A stretch of 64,000 bases of DNA from Xanthobacter dioxanivorans (GCF_016807805.1 NZ_CP063362.1:1364001-1428000), one strand, 5' to 3'. Shown: positions 49,961 through 60,411, counted from the stretch's first letter. Numbers and translations: made by a program. Notes: generated by a model not told the origin, from the sequence alone.

Positions 49961-50130
49961 CGTCATGCCCGGCCGTGTGCCGGGCATCCACGCCGGACCG
50001 CTGGCATGAGGCTCACGGGCCTGTGCCCGGTTGACGACGTGGATGGCCGGAGCCCGCAAACATGCGGGCTTCGTTGGCAAGGCCAGACGTCGGCGACAGC
50101 CGACATCAGGGACGAGCCCGGCCATGACGG
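49961..50130. repeat. Composite palindromic repeat element in the infB-rbfA gap
   Basis: The outer ends CGTCATG...GGCC (49961) and GGCCATGACGG (to 50130) are inverted. Inside are at least three perfect stems: 49966-49973 with 49979-49986, 50051-50058 with 50063-50070 (AGCCCGCA/TGCGGGCT), and 50089-50094 with 50099-50104. The CGTCATGCCCGG...CCGGGCATCCACG core is a repeat type familiar from Bradyrhizobium/Xanthobacteraceae intergenic regions. It has no transposase or coding potential. It fills much of the 363-base gap between infB and rbfA. Confidence 0.78.
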
Positions 50131-50302
50131 ACTGAAAGGCGCGGTCCGCGCTTCGCGCTTTCCTTGCCGGCAGCGGAAGAGGGAGTGGCGGCGCGGCAGC
50201 GTACAGTTTCAACCGGAGCGGCACGGTCCAAGTCCGCCCGCTCCATCTTGAAGGAGAAGGTGCCGCGGCAAGGTCGCATGGCACCGCAAAGGCTTAGAGA
50301 AA

Positions 50303-50740
50303 ATGAGACCTGACACCCGCACGGGAGGCGGCCCCTCCCAGCGCATGCTGCGCGTCGGCGAGCTGGTGCGCCATGCCCTCGCCGACGTGCTCCAGCGCGG
50401 CAACGTGACCGATCCGGTGCTTTCCGCGCACATCATCACCGTGCCCGAGGTGCGCATGTCGCCGGACCTCAAGATCGCCACCTGCTACGTCATGCCCCTC
50501 GGCGGCAAGGACATCACCCCGGTGATCAAGGCGCTGGCCGCCAACGCCCGCTTCCTGCGCACCGAAGTGGCCCGGCGGATGGAGCTGAAATCCGTGCCCG
50601 AGCTGCGCTTCCGCGAGGATACCTCGTTCGACGAGGGCGCCCGCATGGACGCGCTGCTGCGCTCGCCCGTGGTGGCCCGCGACCTTGATGGCGCGCCCTT
50701 GGATACCCCCGACACCGACAAAGAGACCGACGCCGAATGA
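50303..50740 (+). CDS. rbfA: 30S ribosome-binding factor RbfA
   Basis: Cold-shock 30S maturation factor. 145 residues: [40 protein letters not shown] and [10 protein letters not shown], then [20 protein letters not shown] and [18 protein letters not shown]. The acidic end [12 protein letters not shown] is typical of alphaproteobacteria. The stop overlaps truB as ATGA. The start is set by GCTTAGAGAAA-ATG, a modest ribosome site. Confidence 0.94.
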   Translation: MRPDTRTGGGPSQRMLRVGELVRHALADVLQRGNVTDPVLSAHIITVPEVRMSPDLKIATCYVMPLGGKDITPVIKALAANARFLRTEVARRMELKSVPELRFREDTSFDEGARMDALLRSPVVARDLDGAPLDTPDTDKETDAE

Positions 50741-51885
50741 CCGCCCACCGAGCCGCCGCCGAAATCGTCGCCGAAGCCGCCGTCGAAGTCCTGCCCCAGG
50801 CGATCGACGCGCAGACCGTCACCGGCCAGCCGGTCGCCGAGCCTGTGCCCGTGCCCGTGGACATCGCCGGGGATGCGGCCCCCGAGGCTGCCGGCCCCGG
50901 GCGCCAGCCCCGCCTCACCCGCGAGCAGGACAATCGCCCGCGCGCGCCCAAGCGCGACCTCGACGGCTGGGTGCTGCTCGACAAGCCGGTGGGCATCACC
51001 TCCACCCAGGCGGTGAGCGTGGTGAAGCGCATCTTCGGGGCCAAGAAGGCCGGCCACGCCGGCACGCTCGATCCCCTCGCCTCCGGCTGCCTGCCCATCG
51101 CCTTCGGCGAGGCGACGAAGACCGTCCCCTACGTGATGGACGGGCGCAAGACCTACCGCTTCACCGTGCGCTTCGGCGTCGAGACCGACACCGACGACGC
51201 CGAGGGCAAGGCGGTGGCCACCTCCGACCTGCGCCCGTCGGACGCGGAGATCCTCGACGCCCTCCCCGCCTTCCGCGGCGAGGTCATGCAGGTGCCGCCG
51301 GCCTATTCGGCGCTGAAGATCGGCGGCGAGCGCGCCTACGACCTCGCCCGCGAGGGCGAGGAGGTGGTGCTGGAGGCCCGCCCCGTCAGCATCTTCCGCA
51401 TCGACCTGGTGGAGCGGCCCGACGCCGACCATGCGGTGCTGGAGGCCGAATGCGGCAAGGGCACCTATGTGCGCGCCATCGCCCGCGACCTCGGCCGCAT
51501 GCTGGGCGCGCGCGGCCACGTCTGCGCCCTGCGCCGCGCCTCGGTCGGCCCCTTCCTCGAGGAGCGCCTCGTGCCCCTCGACGAGCTGCGCGAGCGCGCC
51601 GAGGCCGGCGAGGAGGCGCTCATGGACGCCCTCGACCCGGTGGCAGTGGCGCTGGAAGAGATCCCGCAGCTCTCCGTCACCCCGCCCGACGCCCACCGCC
51701 TGCGCTGCGGCCAGAGCGTGATCCTGCGCGGGCGCGACGCGCCCATCATGGAGGGCCATGCGGCCATCCGCTGCCAGGGCGCGCTCATCGCCATCGGCGA
51801 CGTGGAGGGGGGCGAGATCTTCCCGCATCGCGTGTTCAACTGGGCAAAGCGCGAGGCGAAGGCGCCCCGCAGAAGCGGGCAATGA
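50737..51885 (+). CDS. truB: tRNA pseudouridine-55 synthase TruB
   Basis: Makes the universal T-loop pseudouridine. 382 residues. A 60-70 residue N-terminal extension ([20 protein letters not shown]) precedes the core, which begins [20 protein letters not shown]. The catalytic Asp is in [18 protein letters not shown]; other motifs are [31 protein letters not shown] and [20 protein letters not shown]. The PUA-like C-terminus has [13 protein letters not shown]. The E. coli enzyme lacks the N-terminal extension. Confidence 0.95.
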   Translation: MTAHRAAAEIVAEAAVEVLPQAIDAQTVTGQPVAEPVPVPVDIAGDAAPEAAGPGRQPRLTREQDNRPRAPKRDLDGWVLLDKPVGITSTQAVSVVKRIFGAKKAGHAGTLDPLASGCLPIAFGEATKTVPYVMDGRKTYRFTVRFGVETDTDDAEGKAVATSDLRPSDAEILDALPAFRGEVMQVPPAYSALKIGGERAYDLAREGEEVVLEARPVSIFRIDLVERPDADHAVLEAECGKGTYVRAIARDLGRMLGARGHVCALRRASVGPFLEERLVPLDELRERAEAGEEALMDALDPVAVALEEIPQLSVTPPDAHRLRCGQSVILRGRDAPIMEGHAAIRCQGALIAIGDVEGGEIFPHRVFNWAKREAKAPRRSGQ

Positions 51886-51930
51886 GGCCGGGATAGGGTC
51901 GGGCCCCGGCCCCGCGCCGGCGAAACATTC

Positions 51931-51961
51931 TTCTGGTTCCACGGGGAAAAATGGCTATAGT
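51931..51961 (+). promoter_or_regulatory. Weak promoter candidate upstream of rpsO
   Basis: A TATAGT hexamer at 51956-51961 with TTCTGG at 51931-51936 (19-base spacer). The -10 is good and the -35 poor. The 245-base truB-rpsO gap makes a separate rpsO promoter plausible. Confidence 0.35.
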
Positions 51962-52130
51962 CCGCCCCGCCGGGACCGTCCTTCGGGACGCTCCCGTGTA
52001 CTTGCTCGACCGCGCTGGACGACATCCCGGCCCGGCCGACGGACCTGCCACCTCGCCCCCTCCGGCATCTCCAGCCGGCAGACCTTGGGCGGCTCGGCAG
52101 ACAGTGAACTCTCGTTGAAAGGACAGACCG

Positions 52131-52400
52131 ATGTCGATCACGGCAGAGCGCAAGCAGGCGCTCATCAAGGATTATGGCGCGAAGGACGGCGACACGGGTT
52201 CGCCGGAAGTGCAGGTGGCGATCCTCACCGAGCGGATCGTGAACCTCACCGATCACTTCAAGTCCCATCACAAGGACAACCATTCGCGCCGCGGGCTGCT
52301 GAAGCTCGTCTCGCAGCGCCGCAGCCTTCTCGACTACCTGAAGAAGAAGGACGAGGGGCGCTACAAGTCCCTCATCGAGCGTCTCGGCATCCGCCGCTGA
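52131..52400 (+). CDS. rpsO: 30S ribosomal protein S15
   Basis: 89 residues, the exact usual S15 length: [60 protein letters not shown], and the end [10 protein letters not shown] ribosome site (AAAGGACAG) precedes ATG 52131. It is in the conserved order truB-rpsO-pnp. Confidence 0.97.
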   Translation: MSITAERKQALIKDYGAKDGDTGSPEVQVAILTERIVNLTDHFKSHHKDNHSRRGLLKLVSQRRSLLDYLKKKDEGRYKSLIERLGIRR

Positions 52401-52410
52401 CGCCACAGCC

Positions 52411-52459
52411 GACGCCCGCCCCGGAAGGGCCGGCGTCGCGCGCGCCTTCAAGGGCGCGC
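52411..52459 (+). promoter_or_regulatory. Two hairpins in the rpsO-pnp interval
   Basis: GACGCC...GGCGTC (52411-52437, loop GGAA region) and GCGCGCC/GGCGCGC (52440-52459). In E. coli the same interval carries the rpsO terminator and the RNase III stem that allows PNPase autoregulation; a similar role here is inferred from position. Confidence 0.45.
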
Positions 52460-52633
52460 TCGCGCAGCGGGCATGGGGCCTGCTGCGGGTCCGCGAACGA
52501 AGGACGAGCCATGGCAGGATCGCCGGACGCAACCGTCGGAGCCGCCTCGTGAAGGCACGGCTCCGCGCGGCGCGTCCGGCCGTCTTGCTCATGGCCTGTC
52601 CTGTTCGCGCCACATAAAGAAAGAGCAGGACTC

Positions 52634-54817
52634 ATGTTCGACATTCATCGCGAAGAGCTGGACTGGGGTGGCCGCACCCTCACCCTCGAAACCGGCAAGA
52701 TGGCCCGCCAGGCGGACGGCTCCGTGCTCGCCACCTACGGCGACACCAAGGTGCTCGCCACCGTCGTCTCCGCCCGCGAGCCCAAGCCCGGCCAGGACTT
52801 CTTCCCCCTGACCGTGAACTACCAGGAAAAGACCTACGCCGCCGGCCGCATCCCCGGCGGCTACTTCAAGCGCGAGGGCCGTCCGTCCGAGAAGGAGACG
52901 CTGGTCTCCCGCCTCATCGACCGCCCCATCCGCCCCCTGTTCCCCGACGGCTACAAGTGCGACACCCAGGTGATCATCACCGTGCTGGCGCATGACCTGG
53001 AGAACGACCCGGACGTGGTCGCCATGGTTGCCGCCTCGGCCGCCCTCACCCTCTCCGGCGTGCCCTTCATGGGCCCGGTGGGCGCCGCCCGCGTCGGCTT
53101 CATCGACAATGAATACGTGCTCAACCCCACCGTGGACGAGGTGAAGGAGAGCTCGCTCGAGCTCGTCGTCGCCGGCACGGGCGACGCCGTCCTCATGGTG
53201 GAATCCGAAGCGAAGGAGCTGCCCGAGGAGATCATGCTGGGCGCGGTGATGTTCGGCCACCGGCATTTCCAGCCGGTGATCGAGGCCATCATCAAGCTCG
53301 CCGAGAAGGCCGCCAAGGAGCCGCGCAACTTCCAGCCGGCGGACGTCTCCGAAGTGGAGTCCAAGGTCCGCGAGATCGCCGAGAGCGACCTGCGCGCCGC
53401 CTACAAGATCAAGCAGAAGCAGTCCCGCTACGAGGCGGTCGGCGCTGCCAAGTCCAAGGTGAAGAAGTATTACGAGGAGCTGGCACTCGGCGGCACCAAG
53501 GTGCCCACCGCCCAGGTCGTCTCCGACGTGCTCAAGGCGCTCGAAGCCAAGATCGTGCGCTGGAACATCCTCGACGAGGGCATCCGCATCGACGGCCGCG
53601 ACGTGCGCACCGTGCGCCCCATCGTGTCCGAGGTCGGCATCCTGCCCCGCGCCCACGGCTCCGCCCTGTTCACCCGCGGCGAGACACAGGCCCTGGTGGT
53701 GGCGACGCTGGGCACCGGCGAGGACGAGCAGTTCATCGACAGCCTGGAAGGCACCTACAAGGAGCACTTCCTGCTGCACTACAACTTCCCGCCCTTCTCC
53801 GTGGGCGAGACCGGTCGCATGGGCTCGCCCGGCCGCCGCGAGATCGGCCACGGCAAGCTCGCCTGGCGCGCCATCCACCCCATGCTGCCGGCCAAGCACG
53901 AGTTCCCCTACACCCTGCGCGTGGTGTCGGAGATCCTCGAGTCCAACGGCTCGTCCTCCATGGCCACCGTCTGCGGCACCTCGCTGGCGCTGATGGATGC
54001 GGGCGTGCCGCTGCGCCGCCCGGTGGCGGGCATCGCCATGGGCCTCATCCTGGAAGGTGAGAAGTTCGCGGTGCTCTCCGACATCCTCGGCGACGAGGAC
54101 CATCTCGGCGACATGGACTTCAAAGTGGCCGGCACCGAGCAGGGCGTGACCTCGCTCCAGATGGACATCAAGATCGCCGGCATCACCGAGGAGATCATGA
54201 AGGTCGCCCTCACCCAGGCGAAGGACGGCCGCGTCCACATCCTCGGCGAGATGGCGAAGGCCCTGACCACGGCCCGCGCGGAACTCGGCGAGCACGCCCC
54301 GCGCATCGAGGTGATGAAGATCGCCGTGGACAAGATCCGCGAAGTGATCGGCTCCGGCGGCAAGGTGATCCGCGAGATCGTCGAGAAGACCGGCGCCAAG
54401 ATCAACATCGAGGACGACGGCACCATCAAGATCGCCTCCGCCTCCGGCGACGCGATCAAGGCCGCCATCAACTGGATCAAGTCCATCGCTTCCGAGCCGG
54501 AAGTGGGCCAGATCTACGAGGGCACGGTGGTGAAGGTGGTGGACTTCGGCGCCTTCGTGAACTTCTTCGGCTCCAAGGACGGCCTCGTCCACGTGTCGCA
54601 GATGGCCAACGAGCGCGTGGCCAAGCCCTCCGACGTGGTCAAGGAAGGCGACAAGGTCAAGGTGAAGCTCATGGGCTTCGACGAGCGCGGCAAGACCCGC
54701 CTGTCCATGAAGGTGGTGGACCAGACCACCGGCGAGGACCTCGAAGCCAAGGCCAAGGCCGAGCGCGAAGCCGGCGGCAGGACCTCCTCCGAAGGCGAGG
54801 CCGGCGCGGCGGAGTGA
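52634..54817 (+). CDS. pnp: Polyribonucleotide nucleotidyltransferase (PNPase)
   Basis: Phosphorolytic 3'-5' exoribonuclease and degradosome component. 727 residues with two RNase PH-like halves ([20 protein letters not shown], and [20 protein letters not shown] with [20 protein letters not shown]), the KH domain ([20 protein letters not shown]) and the S1 domain ([20 protein letters not shown]). A Glu/Gly/Ala-rich tail follows. ATG 52634 follows AAAGAGCAGGACTC. An intrinsic terminator follows 31 bases past the stop. Confidence 0.97.
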   Translation: MFDIHREELDWGGRTLTLETGKMARQADGSVLATYGDTKVLATVVSAREPKPGQDFFPLTVNYQEKTYAAGRIPGGYFKREGRPSEKETLVSRLIDRPIRPLFPDGYKCDTQVIITVLAHDLENDPDVVAMVAASAALTLSGVPFMGPVGAARVGFIDNEYVLNPTVDEVKESSLELVVAGTGDAVLMVESEAKELPEEIMLGAVMFGHRHFQPVIEAIIKLAEKAAKEPRNFQPADVSEVESKVREIAESDLRAAYKIKQKQSRYEAVGAAKSKVKKYYEELALGGTKVPTAQVVSDVLKALEAKIVRWNILDEGIRIDGRDVRTVRPIVSEVGILPRAHGSALFTRGETQALVVATLGTGEDEQFIDSLEGTYKEHFLLHYNFPPFSVGETGRMGSPGRREIGHGKLAWRAIHPMLPAKHEFPYTLRVVSEILESNGSSSMATVCGTSLALMDAGVPLRRPVAGIAMGLILEGEKFAVLSDILGDEDHLGDMDFKVAGTEQGVTSLQMDIKIAGITEEIMKVALTQAKDGRVHILGEMAKALTTARAELGEHAPRIEVMKIAVDKIREVIGSGGKVIREIVEKTGAKINIEDDGTIKIASASGDAIKAAINWIKSIASEPEVGQIYEGTVVKVVDFGAFVNFFGSKDGLVHVSQMANERVAKPSDVVKEGDKVKVKLMGFDERGKTRLSMKVVDQTTGEDLEAKAKAEREAGGRTSSEGEAGAAE

Positions 54818-54847
54818 TCCGCACGCGGCTTGGAGCACTGAAATGCG

Positions 54848-54875
54848 AAAGGGCGGCCGCAGGGCCGCCCTTTTT
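54848..54875 (+). terminator. Intrinsic terminator of pnp and the translation superoperon
   Basis: Stem AAAGGGCGGCC (54848-54858) with GGCCGCCCTTT (54863-54873), loop GCAG, overlapping the run TTTTT that ends at 54875. The cleanest intrinsic terminator on the + strand of the window. Confidence 0.93.
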
Positions 54876-54933
54876 CGTTTGCCGCATCCGGTTCGGCCCC
54901 GGGCCGGCTGCGGCCTGGATCCCCCGGACGCGC

Positions 54934-54984
54934 GGGCTTAACCAATGGCCCATGAGCAAGCTCACGGGCCATTGGCATAAGCCC
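54934..54984. terminator. Long hairpin between pnp and homospermidine synthase gene
   Basis: GGGCTTA...CCAATGGCCCATGAG (54934-54956) pairs with CTCACGGGCCATTGG...TAAGCCC (54961-54984): a 15-bp inner stem with one mismatch plus a 7-bp outer stem. It starts 3 bases past the hss stop, so it probably marks the 3' end of that transcript; it has no T-run. Confidence 0.6.
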
Positions 54985-54987
54985 GCC

Positions 54988-56417
54988 TTACCGCACGATG
55001 ATGTTCTTGAACTGCCAGGGATCTTCCAGGTCGAGATCCTCGGGGAACAGCTTCTGGCGGCCGGTCAGGGGCGTCCAGTCGGTGTAGGTGCCGATCACCG
55101 GGCCGAGATAAGGCAGCTGCACCTCGAGGCAGCGGCGGAAGTCCATCTCGTCGGCCTCGACGATGCCCGCGTTCGGATTCTCCAGCGCCCACACCATGCC
55201 GGCGAGCACGGCGGAGGTCACCTGCAGGCCGGTGGCGTTCTGGTAGGGGGCGAGCTCGCGCGTCTCCTCGATGGAGAGCTGGGAGCCGAACCAGTAGGCA
55301 TTCTTCGCGTGGCCGTAGAGCAGCACCCCCAGCTCGTCGATGCCGTCGACGATCTCGTGCTCGTCGAGGATCTTCCACTTCCCCTGGAAGTGACCGCCAT
55401 TGCCGAACATCTCGTGCAGCGACAGCACCGCGTCGTTGGCCGGATGGTAGGCGTAGTGGCAGGTGGGCCGGTAGACCACGTCGGCGCCGTCGCGCACCGT
55501 GAGGTAGTCGGCGATGGAGATGCTCTCGTTGTGGGTGACGAGGAAGCCGTACTGGGCCTTGGGCGTCGGCGTCCAGGAGCGCACGCGGGTGGCGGCGCCC
55601 GGGCTCATGAGGAAGATGGCGGCGCCGCAGCCGGCCGGATGGGTGCGGCCGTCCGGCGGCAAGGTCTTCTCGTGAGTGCCCCAGCCCAGCTCCGCCGGCT
55701 GCAGGCCCTCGGAGACGAAGCCCTCCACCGACCAGGTGTTCCAGAACTCGCCCATGATCTTGGGCTCGCGGGCGCGCTGGGTGTCGCGCTCGGCGATGTG
55801 GATGCCCTTCACCCCCAGCGCGCGGGAGAGCTGGGCCCATTCCTCGCGGGTGGCGGGCTCGGGGCGGTCGAGGCCGGTATCGGCGGCGATGTTCAAGAGC
55901 GCCTGCTTCACGAACCAGGACACCATGCCCGGATTGGCGCCGCAGGTGGAGACCGCGGTGGTGCCGCCCGGATTGCGCCTGCGCGCGGCCAGGAGGCTCT
56001 CGCGCAGGGCATAGTTGGTGCGCGCGGCGGTATCCATGGTCTCATCGAAATAGAAGCCTTTCCACGGCTCCACCACGGTGTCGATGTAGAGCGCGCCGAT
56101 CTCCCGACACAGCTCCATCACAGCGATCGACGACACGTCGACCGACAGGTTCACGCAGAAGCCCTGCCCGCCGCCATGGGTGAGCAGGGGCGTCAGCAGG
56201 TCGCGGTAGTTTTCCGCCGTCACCTCCGACTGGACGAAGCGGATGCCGCGGGCGTCGAGCAGCTTCTTGTGGTCCGCCACCGGGTCGATCACCACCATGC
56301 GCTCCAGATCGAAATCGAAATGGCGCTCGATCAGGGGCAGGGCCCCCGGCCGATCGATCCGAAACCGATCATCACGATGGGGCCGTCGATCTTCGCGTGG
56401 ACCGGCCAGTCGCTCAT
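54988..56417 (-). pseudogene. hss: Homospermidine synthase, 5' frameshift
   Basis: NAD-dependent enzyme forming sym-homospermidine from putrescine. The ATG 56417 frame gives MSDWPVHAKIDGPIVMIGFG and then SIGRG before breaking; the rest (LPLIERHFDFDLERMVVIDP, VNLSVDVSSIAVMELCREIG, GANPGMVSWFVKQALLNIAA, VYRPTCHYAYHPANDAVLSL) is in the next frame. The break is at the C run 56343-56347 (five G on the coding strand). One extra G gives GSIGRGALPLIE and a full-length 476-residue protein. Homospermidine is the main polyamine in many Hyphomicrobiales, so a sequencing error is more likely than loss. Confidence 0.88.
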
Positions 56418-56750
56418 GGTGCAACACTCCTCGTCGGGGCGGCGGCGCCGTCCTGATGGCAGGCGGCGCCGTGGCTTCACGATCCCGAGCGCGCGCCTTC
56501 GGCGCGGCGAACCGCCGCTTCGGCACGGGCTCGGGGGCAAACGAGCCCGCCGCGGATGCGCGGGCGGCGGCACCATGGGAAAAGCGCGCCCGAACGTCAA
56601 CCGAAGAGCCGCGCCGAAGCCGGCAAACCAAATGATGCCAACGCCGGCCCGCGTGCCGCGCCGGCGGCGGCACATGCCCGCGGGCGGCCGGGGAACGGCC
56701 CTCCCAGCCTCGCCCGGGGGCCCCGGGTGGCGGGCAGGAAGGGCGCGGCC
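56418..56750. other. Intergenic region MFS-hss, no gene seen
   Basis: GC-rich. It contains a 7-bp stem GGGCTCG/CGAGCCC (56527-56548) that may end the MFS transcript. No supported gene. Confidence 0.55.
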
Positions 56751-57995
56751 TCAGGCCTTCCGCATGGCGCCGAGGGGCATTTCGTCGACGCGCCGGAGCT
56801 CGGGAAACAGGCGCATCCACACGGCGGCGACCACCAGCGTGCCGATGCCGCCGATGACCCCCGCCCCCACCGCGCCGACAAGGGCCGCCACCATGCCGGA
56901 TTCGAACTCGCCGAGCTGGTTCGAGGTGCCGACGAAGAGCGAATTCACCGCGCTCACCCGCCCGCGCATCTCGTCCGGGGTGGACAGTTGCACCAGCGAC
57001 GAGCGGATGACGACGCTCACATTGTCCGCGACCCCGAGCACGAACAGCGCCGCCAGGGACAGCATGAAGTTCTGCGACAGGGAGAACACCACCGTCGCCA
57101 GGCCGAACACCGCGACGGCGGCGAACATGGTCGCCCCCACGTTGCGGCTCAACGGCACGCGGGCCAGCACCAGCGACATGAGGGTGGCGCCCACCGCCGG
57201 CGCGGCGCGCAGCGCGCCCATGCCTTCCGCGCCCACGTGCAGGATGTCGCTGGCGAAGATGGGCAGCAGCGCCGTGACCCCGCCCAGCAGCACCGCGAAC
57301 AGGTCCAGGGAGATGGAGCCGAGCACCACCGGGCTGCGGCGGATGAAGGCGAGGCCGGAGAGCAGCGTCGTCATGCTCATGGCCGATTTCGGCGCCGGCA
57401 CGTGGGCATGGCGGATGCTGGCCATGCAGAGCGCCGCCGCGCCATAGCACAGGGCCGCGGCGGCGAGCGGCACGGTCGGGCCGAAGACATAGGCGAGGCC
57501 GCCCAGGGCCGGCCCGGCGATGGTCGCCATCTGCATGGCCGAGGTGGAGACCGCGAGCGCTCGCGGCAGGATCGGCGCCGGCACGAGCCGCGGCAGCAGC
57601 GCCGCCATGGTCGGGTGCTCGAAGGCCCGCGCCGCGCCGACCACCATCACCGCGGCATAGATGGCGGCGATGCCGGCCCAGCCCTGGCCGATGCCGAGGG
57701 CCAGCAGCGCCAGCGTGAGGGCGGCGAGGGTCTGGCACAGGAAGACGATGCGGCGCCGGTCGAAGGTGTCGGCGGCGTGGCCCACGAACAGGGTGAGGCA
57801 GAGGATGGGGAAGAACTGCGCCAGCCCCACGAGGCCCAGCGCGACGGCGCTGCCGGTGAGAGCGTAGATGAGCCAGCCCACCGCGACCCCCAGCATCTGG
57901 AACGCCAGCGCCGAGGCGACGCGGGTCATCCAGAAGAGGAAAAAGGCCGGATGGTCCCTGAGCCGTTCAGGGGCGGGGACGGAAGGACGGGGCAC
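56751..57995 (-). CDS. MFS transporter, probable drug/siderophore-type exporter
   Basis: 414 residues from GTG 57995, which has GGAG 6 bases upstream; the longer frame has a basic non-conserved lead. Twelve hydrophobic segments begin FFLFWMTRVASALAFQMLGV. The MFS signature between TM2 and TM3 is GHAADTFDRRRIV. Later segments are FEHPTMAALLPRLVPAPILP and STPDEMRGRVSAVNSLFVGT, typical of the EntS/MFS_3 group. The substrate is unknown. It has the same strand as phaZ copy 2 upstream, with a 183-base gap. Confidence 0.88.
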   Translation of the reverse strand: MPRPSVPAPERLRDHPAFFLFWMTRVASALAFQMLGVAVGWLIYALTGSAVALGLVGLAQFFPILCLTLFVGHAADTFDRRRIVFLCQTLAALTLALLALGIGQGWAGIAAIYAAVMVVGAARAFEHPTMAALLPRLVPAPILPRALAVSTSAMQMATIAGPALGGLAYVFGPTVPLAAAALCYGAAALCMASIRHAHVPAPKSAMSMTTLLSGLAFIRRSPVVLGSISLDLFAVLLGGVTALLPIFASDILHVGAEGMGALRAAPAVGATLMSLVLARVPLSRNVGATMFAAVAVFGLATVVFSLSQNFMLSLAALFVLGVADNVSVVIRSSLVQLSTPDEMRGRVSAVNSLFVGTSNQLGEFESGMVAALVGAVGAGVIGGIGTLVVAAVWMRLFPELRRVDEMPLGAMRKA

Positions 57996-58178
57996 GGGGA
58001 TCTCCGCAGACCGGCGGCAGCCAGTTCCCCGGTATCCAGCGCGGGCACGCCGCGCAAGCCCCCGGCGCGCATGCCTGTCACCGGGCGCGCCGATGCCGGC
58101 GCAGATCTCCCCCTGGGGAACGGCAGCGCGGCGCACGTGCGCGAGCCGTGCCCCGGCCGTCATCGGGGCCGGAGGGCC

Positions 58179-59396
58179 TCAGTCGCTGGCGAGAATGTGA
58201 TTGCGCACGATGGGATACACCTGCCCGGCCCATTTGCGGCCGGAGAAGACGCCGTAATGGCCCACCCCCGCCTGCATGTGGTGGCGCTTCTTGTGCGGAC
58301 GCAGCCCCGAGCAGATGTCCTGCGCCGCCATGGTCTGGCCGATGGAGCAGATGTCGTCGCGCTCCCCCTCCACGGTGAGGAGGGCGGTGCGGCGGATGGC
58401 GCGGAAGTCGATGGGCCGGCCGCGATAGGTGAGCTCACCCTTGGGCAAACGATATTCCTGGAACACGTAGCGCACCGTCTCCAGGTAGAATTCGGCGGCG
58501 AGGTCCAGTACGGCGAAATATTCGTCGTAGAATGCCTTGGTGGTCTCGGCCTTCTCCTCGTCACCCTCGGCGAGCGCGTTGTAGAGGTCGAAATGCGCCT
58601 TGATGTGGCGGCTGAGATTCATGCTCACGAAGGCGGTGAGCTGCATGAACCCCGGATAGACCCGCCGGCCGGAGCCGGCAAAGCCCTTCGGCACCGTCCC
58701 GATGAGGTTCTTCTCGAACCAGGAGATCGGCTTGGAGGTGGCGAGCTCGTTCACCTTGGTGGGGTTGATGCGGCAATCGATGGGCCCCGCCATGAGCGTC
58801 ATGGAGGCGGGGGCCGCCGGGTTCTTGTCCTGGGCCATCACCGCCGCGGCCACCAGCGACTGCACGCACGGCTGGCACACGGCGACGAGGTGCGAGCCCG
58901 GGCCCATGATCTCGAGGAAGCGGATGACGTGCTCCACATAGTCGTCGAAGCCGAACGGCCCCTCCGACAGCGGCACGTCGCGGGCATTGTGCCAGTCGGT
59001 AATATAGACGTCGTGATCCGGCAGCATCGTCTTTACGGTATTGACGAGCAGCGTGGCGAAATGGCCGGAGAGAGGCGCCACCACGAGCACGCGGGGCTGG
59101 GGAACATCCACGTCCTTCCTGAAGCGCAGCAGGGTGCCGAACGGCAGAACCGCCGTCTTCTCCTCGCTCACCTGGACCTCGCGGTTGCCGACCTCGACCG
59201 ACTTGATGCCGAAATCCGGACGGCCGTGGGTGAGGGTGGCGCGCTCCAGCAGCTCGTAGCCGGCCGCGAGATGCCGCACCCCCGCGTGTCCATATCCGTT
59301 GATGAGGGGGCCCGTGAGGGTCTGCCGGGCGAGGCCCGCGAAGAACCGGATCGAGCTCATGAGATCGGCCTGGGCCTGGTACGCCTGATACATCAT
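58179..59396 (-). CDS. phaZ: Intracellular poly(3-hydroxyalkanoate) depolymerase PhaZ (copy 2)
   Basis: Second member of the family. About 405 residues from ATG 59396; a GTG at 59408 is possible and neither has a strong ribosome site. Segments: VAPLSGHFATLLVNTVKTML, DVYITDWHNARDVPLSEGPF, AVCQPCVQSL with nucleophile Cys174, NLSRHIKAHFDLYNALAEGD, and GVGHYGVFSGRKWAGQVYPI near the end. The frame is intact. It lacks the long C-terminal tail of the copy at 35.7 kb. Gene context (GST, patatin, acetoacetate decarboxylase nearby) suggests a role in PHB-to-acetoacetate turnover. Confidence 0.92.
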   Translation of the reverse strand: MMYQAYQAQADLMSSIRFFAGLARQTLTGPLINGYGHAGVRHLAAGYELLERATLTHGRPDFGIKSVEVGNREVQVSEEKTAVLPFGTLLRFRKDVDVPQPRVLVVAPLSGHFATLLVNTVKTMLPDHDVYITDWHNARDVPLSEGPFGFDDYVEHVIRFLEIMGPGSHLVAVCQPCVQSLVAAAVMAQDKNPAAPASMTLMAGPIDCRINPTKVNELATSKPISWFEKNLIGTVPKGFAGSGRRVYPGFMQLTAFVSMNLSRHIKAHFDLYNALAEGDEEKAETTKAFYDEYFAVLDLAAEFYLETVRYVFQEYRLPKGELTYRGRPIDFRAIRRTALLTVEGERDDICSIGQTMAAQDICSGLRPHKKRHHMQAGVGHYGVFSGRKWAGQVYPIVRNHILASD

Positions 59397-59736
59397 GGCT
59401 GCCCGCACTGCCCCGCCCGGAGGCGCCGCTCCGGAGAAGATGACCTGATGGAAGTTTGCAGCATAATGCCGGAAGGTCCTTCTGTTCCGCGTCCCCCGAA
59501 TGCCGACGCCCCCACGGACGGCGGAACCTTAAGTTCTTGTCGCAGGACTGCTTTTGCTCTTTGCAGCCGGCCGGAAGGGTTGTACCTGTTAGAACGATAT
59601 TGAAGCGGGGCGGTGTGCATTGCAACACGCATCCGCATCAAGAGCGCACCGAGGCCCGTCGCCGGCCGGTGCGCGACAAGAACAGGGGTCGATGACGGCG
59701 GCGAACGAGATCTTTCATCGAAGGCGCAGGAACGGC
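59397..59736. other. Divergent promoter region phaZ copy 2 - GST gene
   Basis: No gene seen. It holds TGTGCATTGCAACA (59614-59627), a TGCATTGCA-centred dyad reminiscent of PHA-responsive regulator sites, but I cannot assign it. Confidence 0.4.
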
Positions 59737-60387
59737 ATGGCGACACTCACCATCTCCAGCAAGAACTACTCCTCCTGGTCGCTGCGCGGCTGGCTTCTGT
59801 GCAAGATGGCGGGCCTCTCGTTCGAGGAGGAGCGCGTCCCCCTCGACGATCCTGACATCAAGGCGGAGCTGCTGCTGCTCTCGCCGTCCTTCCTGGTGCC
59901 GCGCCTCGTGCACGAGGACGTGACGGTGTGGGACACACTCGCCATCGCATCCTTCCTCCACGAGGTCTTCCCGCAGGCCGGACTTTTGCCCGCCGACCGG
60001 GCGGTGCGGGCCCACTGCCTGTCCATCTCGGGCGAGATGCATTCGGGCTTCGCCAACATGCGCTCGGCCCTGCCCATGAACATCAAGGCGCATTATCCGG
60101 GCTTCAAGGTCTGGGCCGGCGCGCAGGCGGATATCGAGCGCATCGCCGCCATCTGGCGCGGCTGCCTCACCGCCCATGGCGGGCCCTACCTCATGGGCGC
60201 GGCGCCGACGCTGGCGGATGCCATGTACGCCCCCGTCTGCTCGCGCTTCACCACCTACGACGTGAAGCTCGGCAGCGAATGCGAGGCCTATCGCGCCCGC
60301 ATCATGAGCCTGCCCGCCATGCAGGAATGGATCGCCGGCGCCCTCGCCGAGCCGGAGGAGCTCGAGGAGCTGGACGCCGAATTCTGA
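59737..60387 (+). CDS. Glutathione S-transferase family protein
   Basis: 216 residues from ATG 59737; an in-frame ATG at 59692 would add 15 basic residues. The thioredoxin-like N-domain starts LTISSKNYSSWSLRGWLLCK, with the probable GSH-contact Ser in SSWSLR. Then comes SFLVPRLVHEDVTVWDTLAI (the cis-Pro/SNAIL-type region reads VWDTLAI) and a helical C-domain with APTLADAMYAPVCSRFTTYD. This belongs to the YfcF-like or uncharacterised GST class. It is divergent from phaZ copy 2. Confidence 0.85.
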   Translation: MATLTISSKNYSSWSLRGWLLCKMAGLSFEEERVPLDDPDIKAELLLLSPSFLVPRLVHEDVTVWDTLAIASFLHEVFPQAGLLPADRAVRAHCLSISGEMHSGFANMRSALPMNIKAHYPGFKVWAGAQADIERIAAIWRGCLTAHGGPYLMGAAPTLADAMYAPVCSRFTTYDVKLGSECEAYRARIMSLPAMQEWIAGALAEPEELEELDAEF

Positions 60388-60411
60388 TCCCCGCCGGCCG
60401 CGGCCGACACC

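Noticed and set aside
46475..50284. A 1269-codon open frame antisense to infB
   Set aside because: Low-complexity shadow of the GC-rich infB gene; His/Gly/Arg-rich, with no recognisable domain.
54988..57738. A 916-codon fusion of homospermidine synthase with upstream sequence
   Set aside because: Produced by the frameshift at 56343-56347; the extra N-terminal part is antisense-like sequence of the MFS gene.
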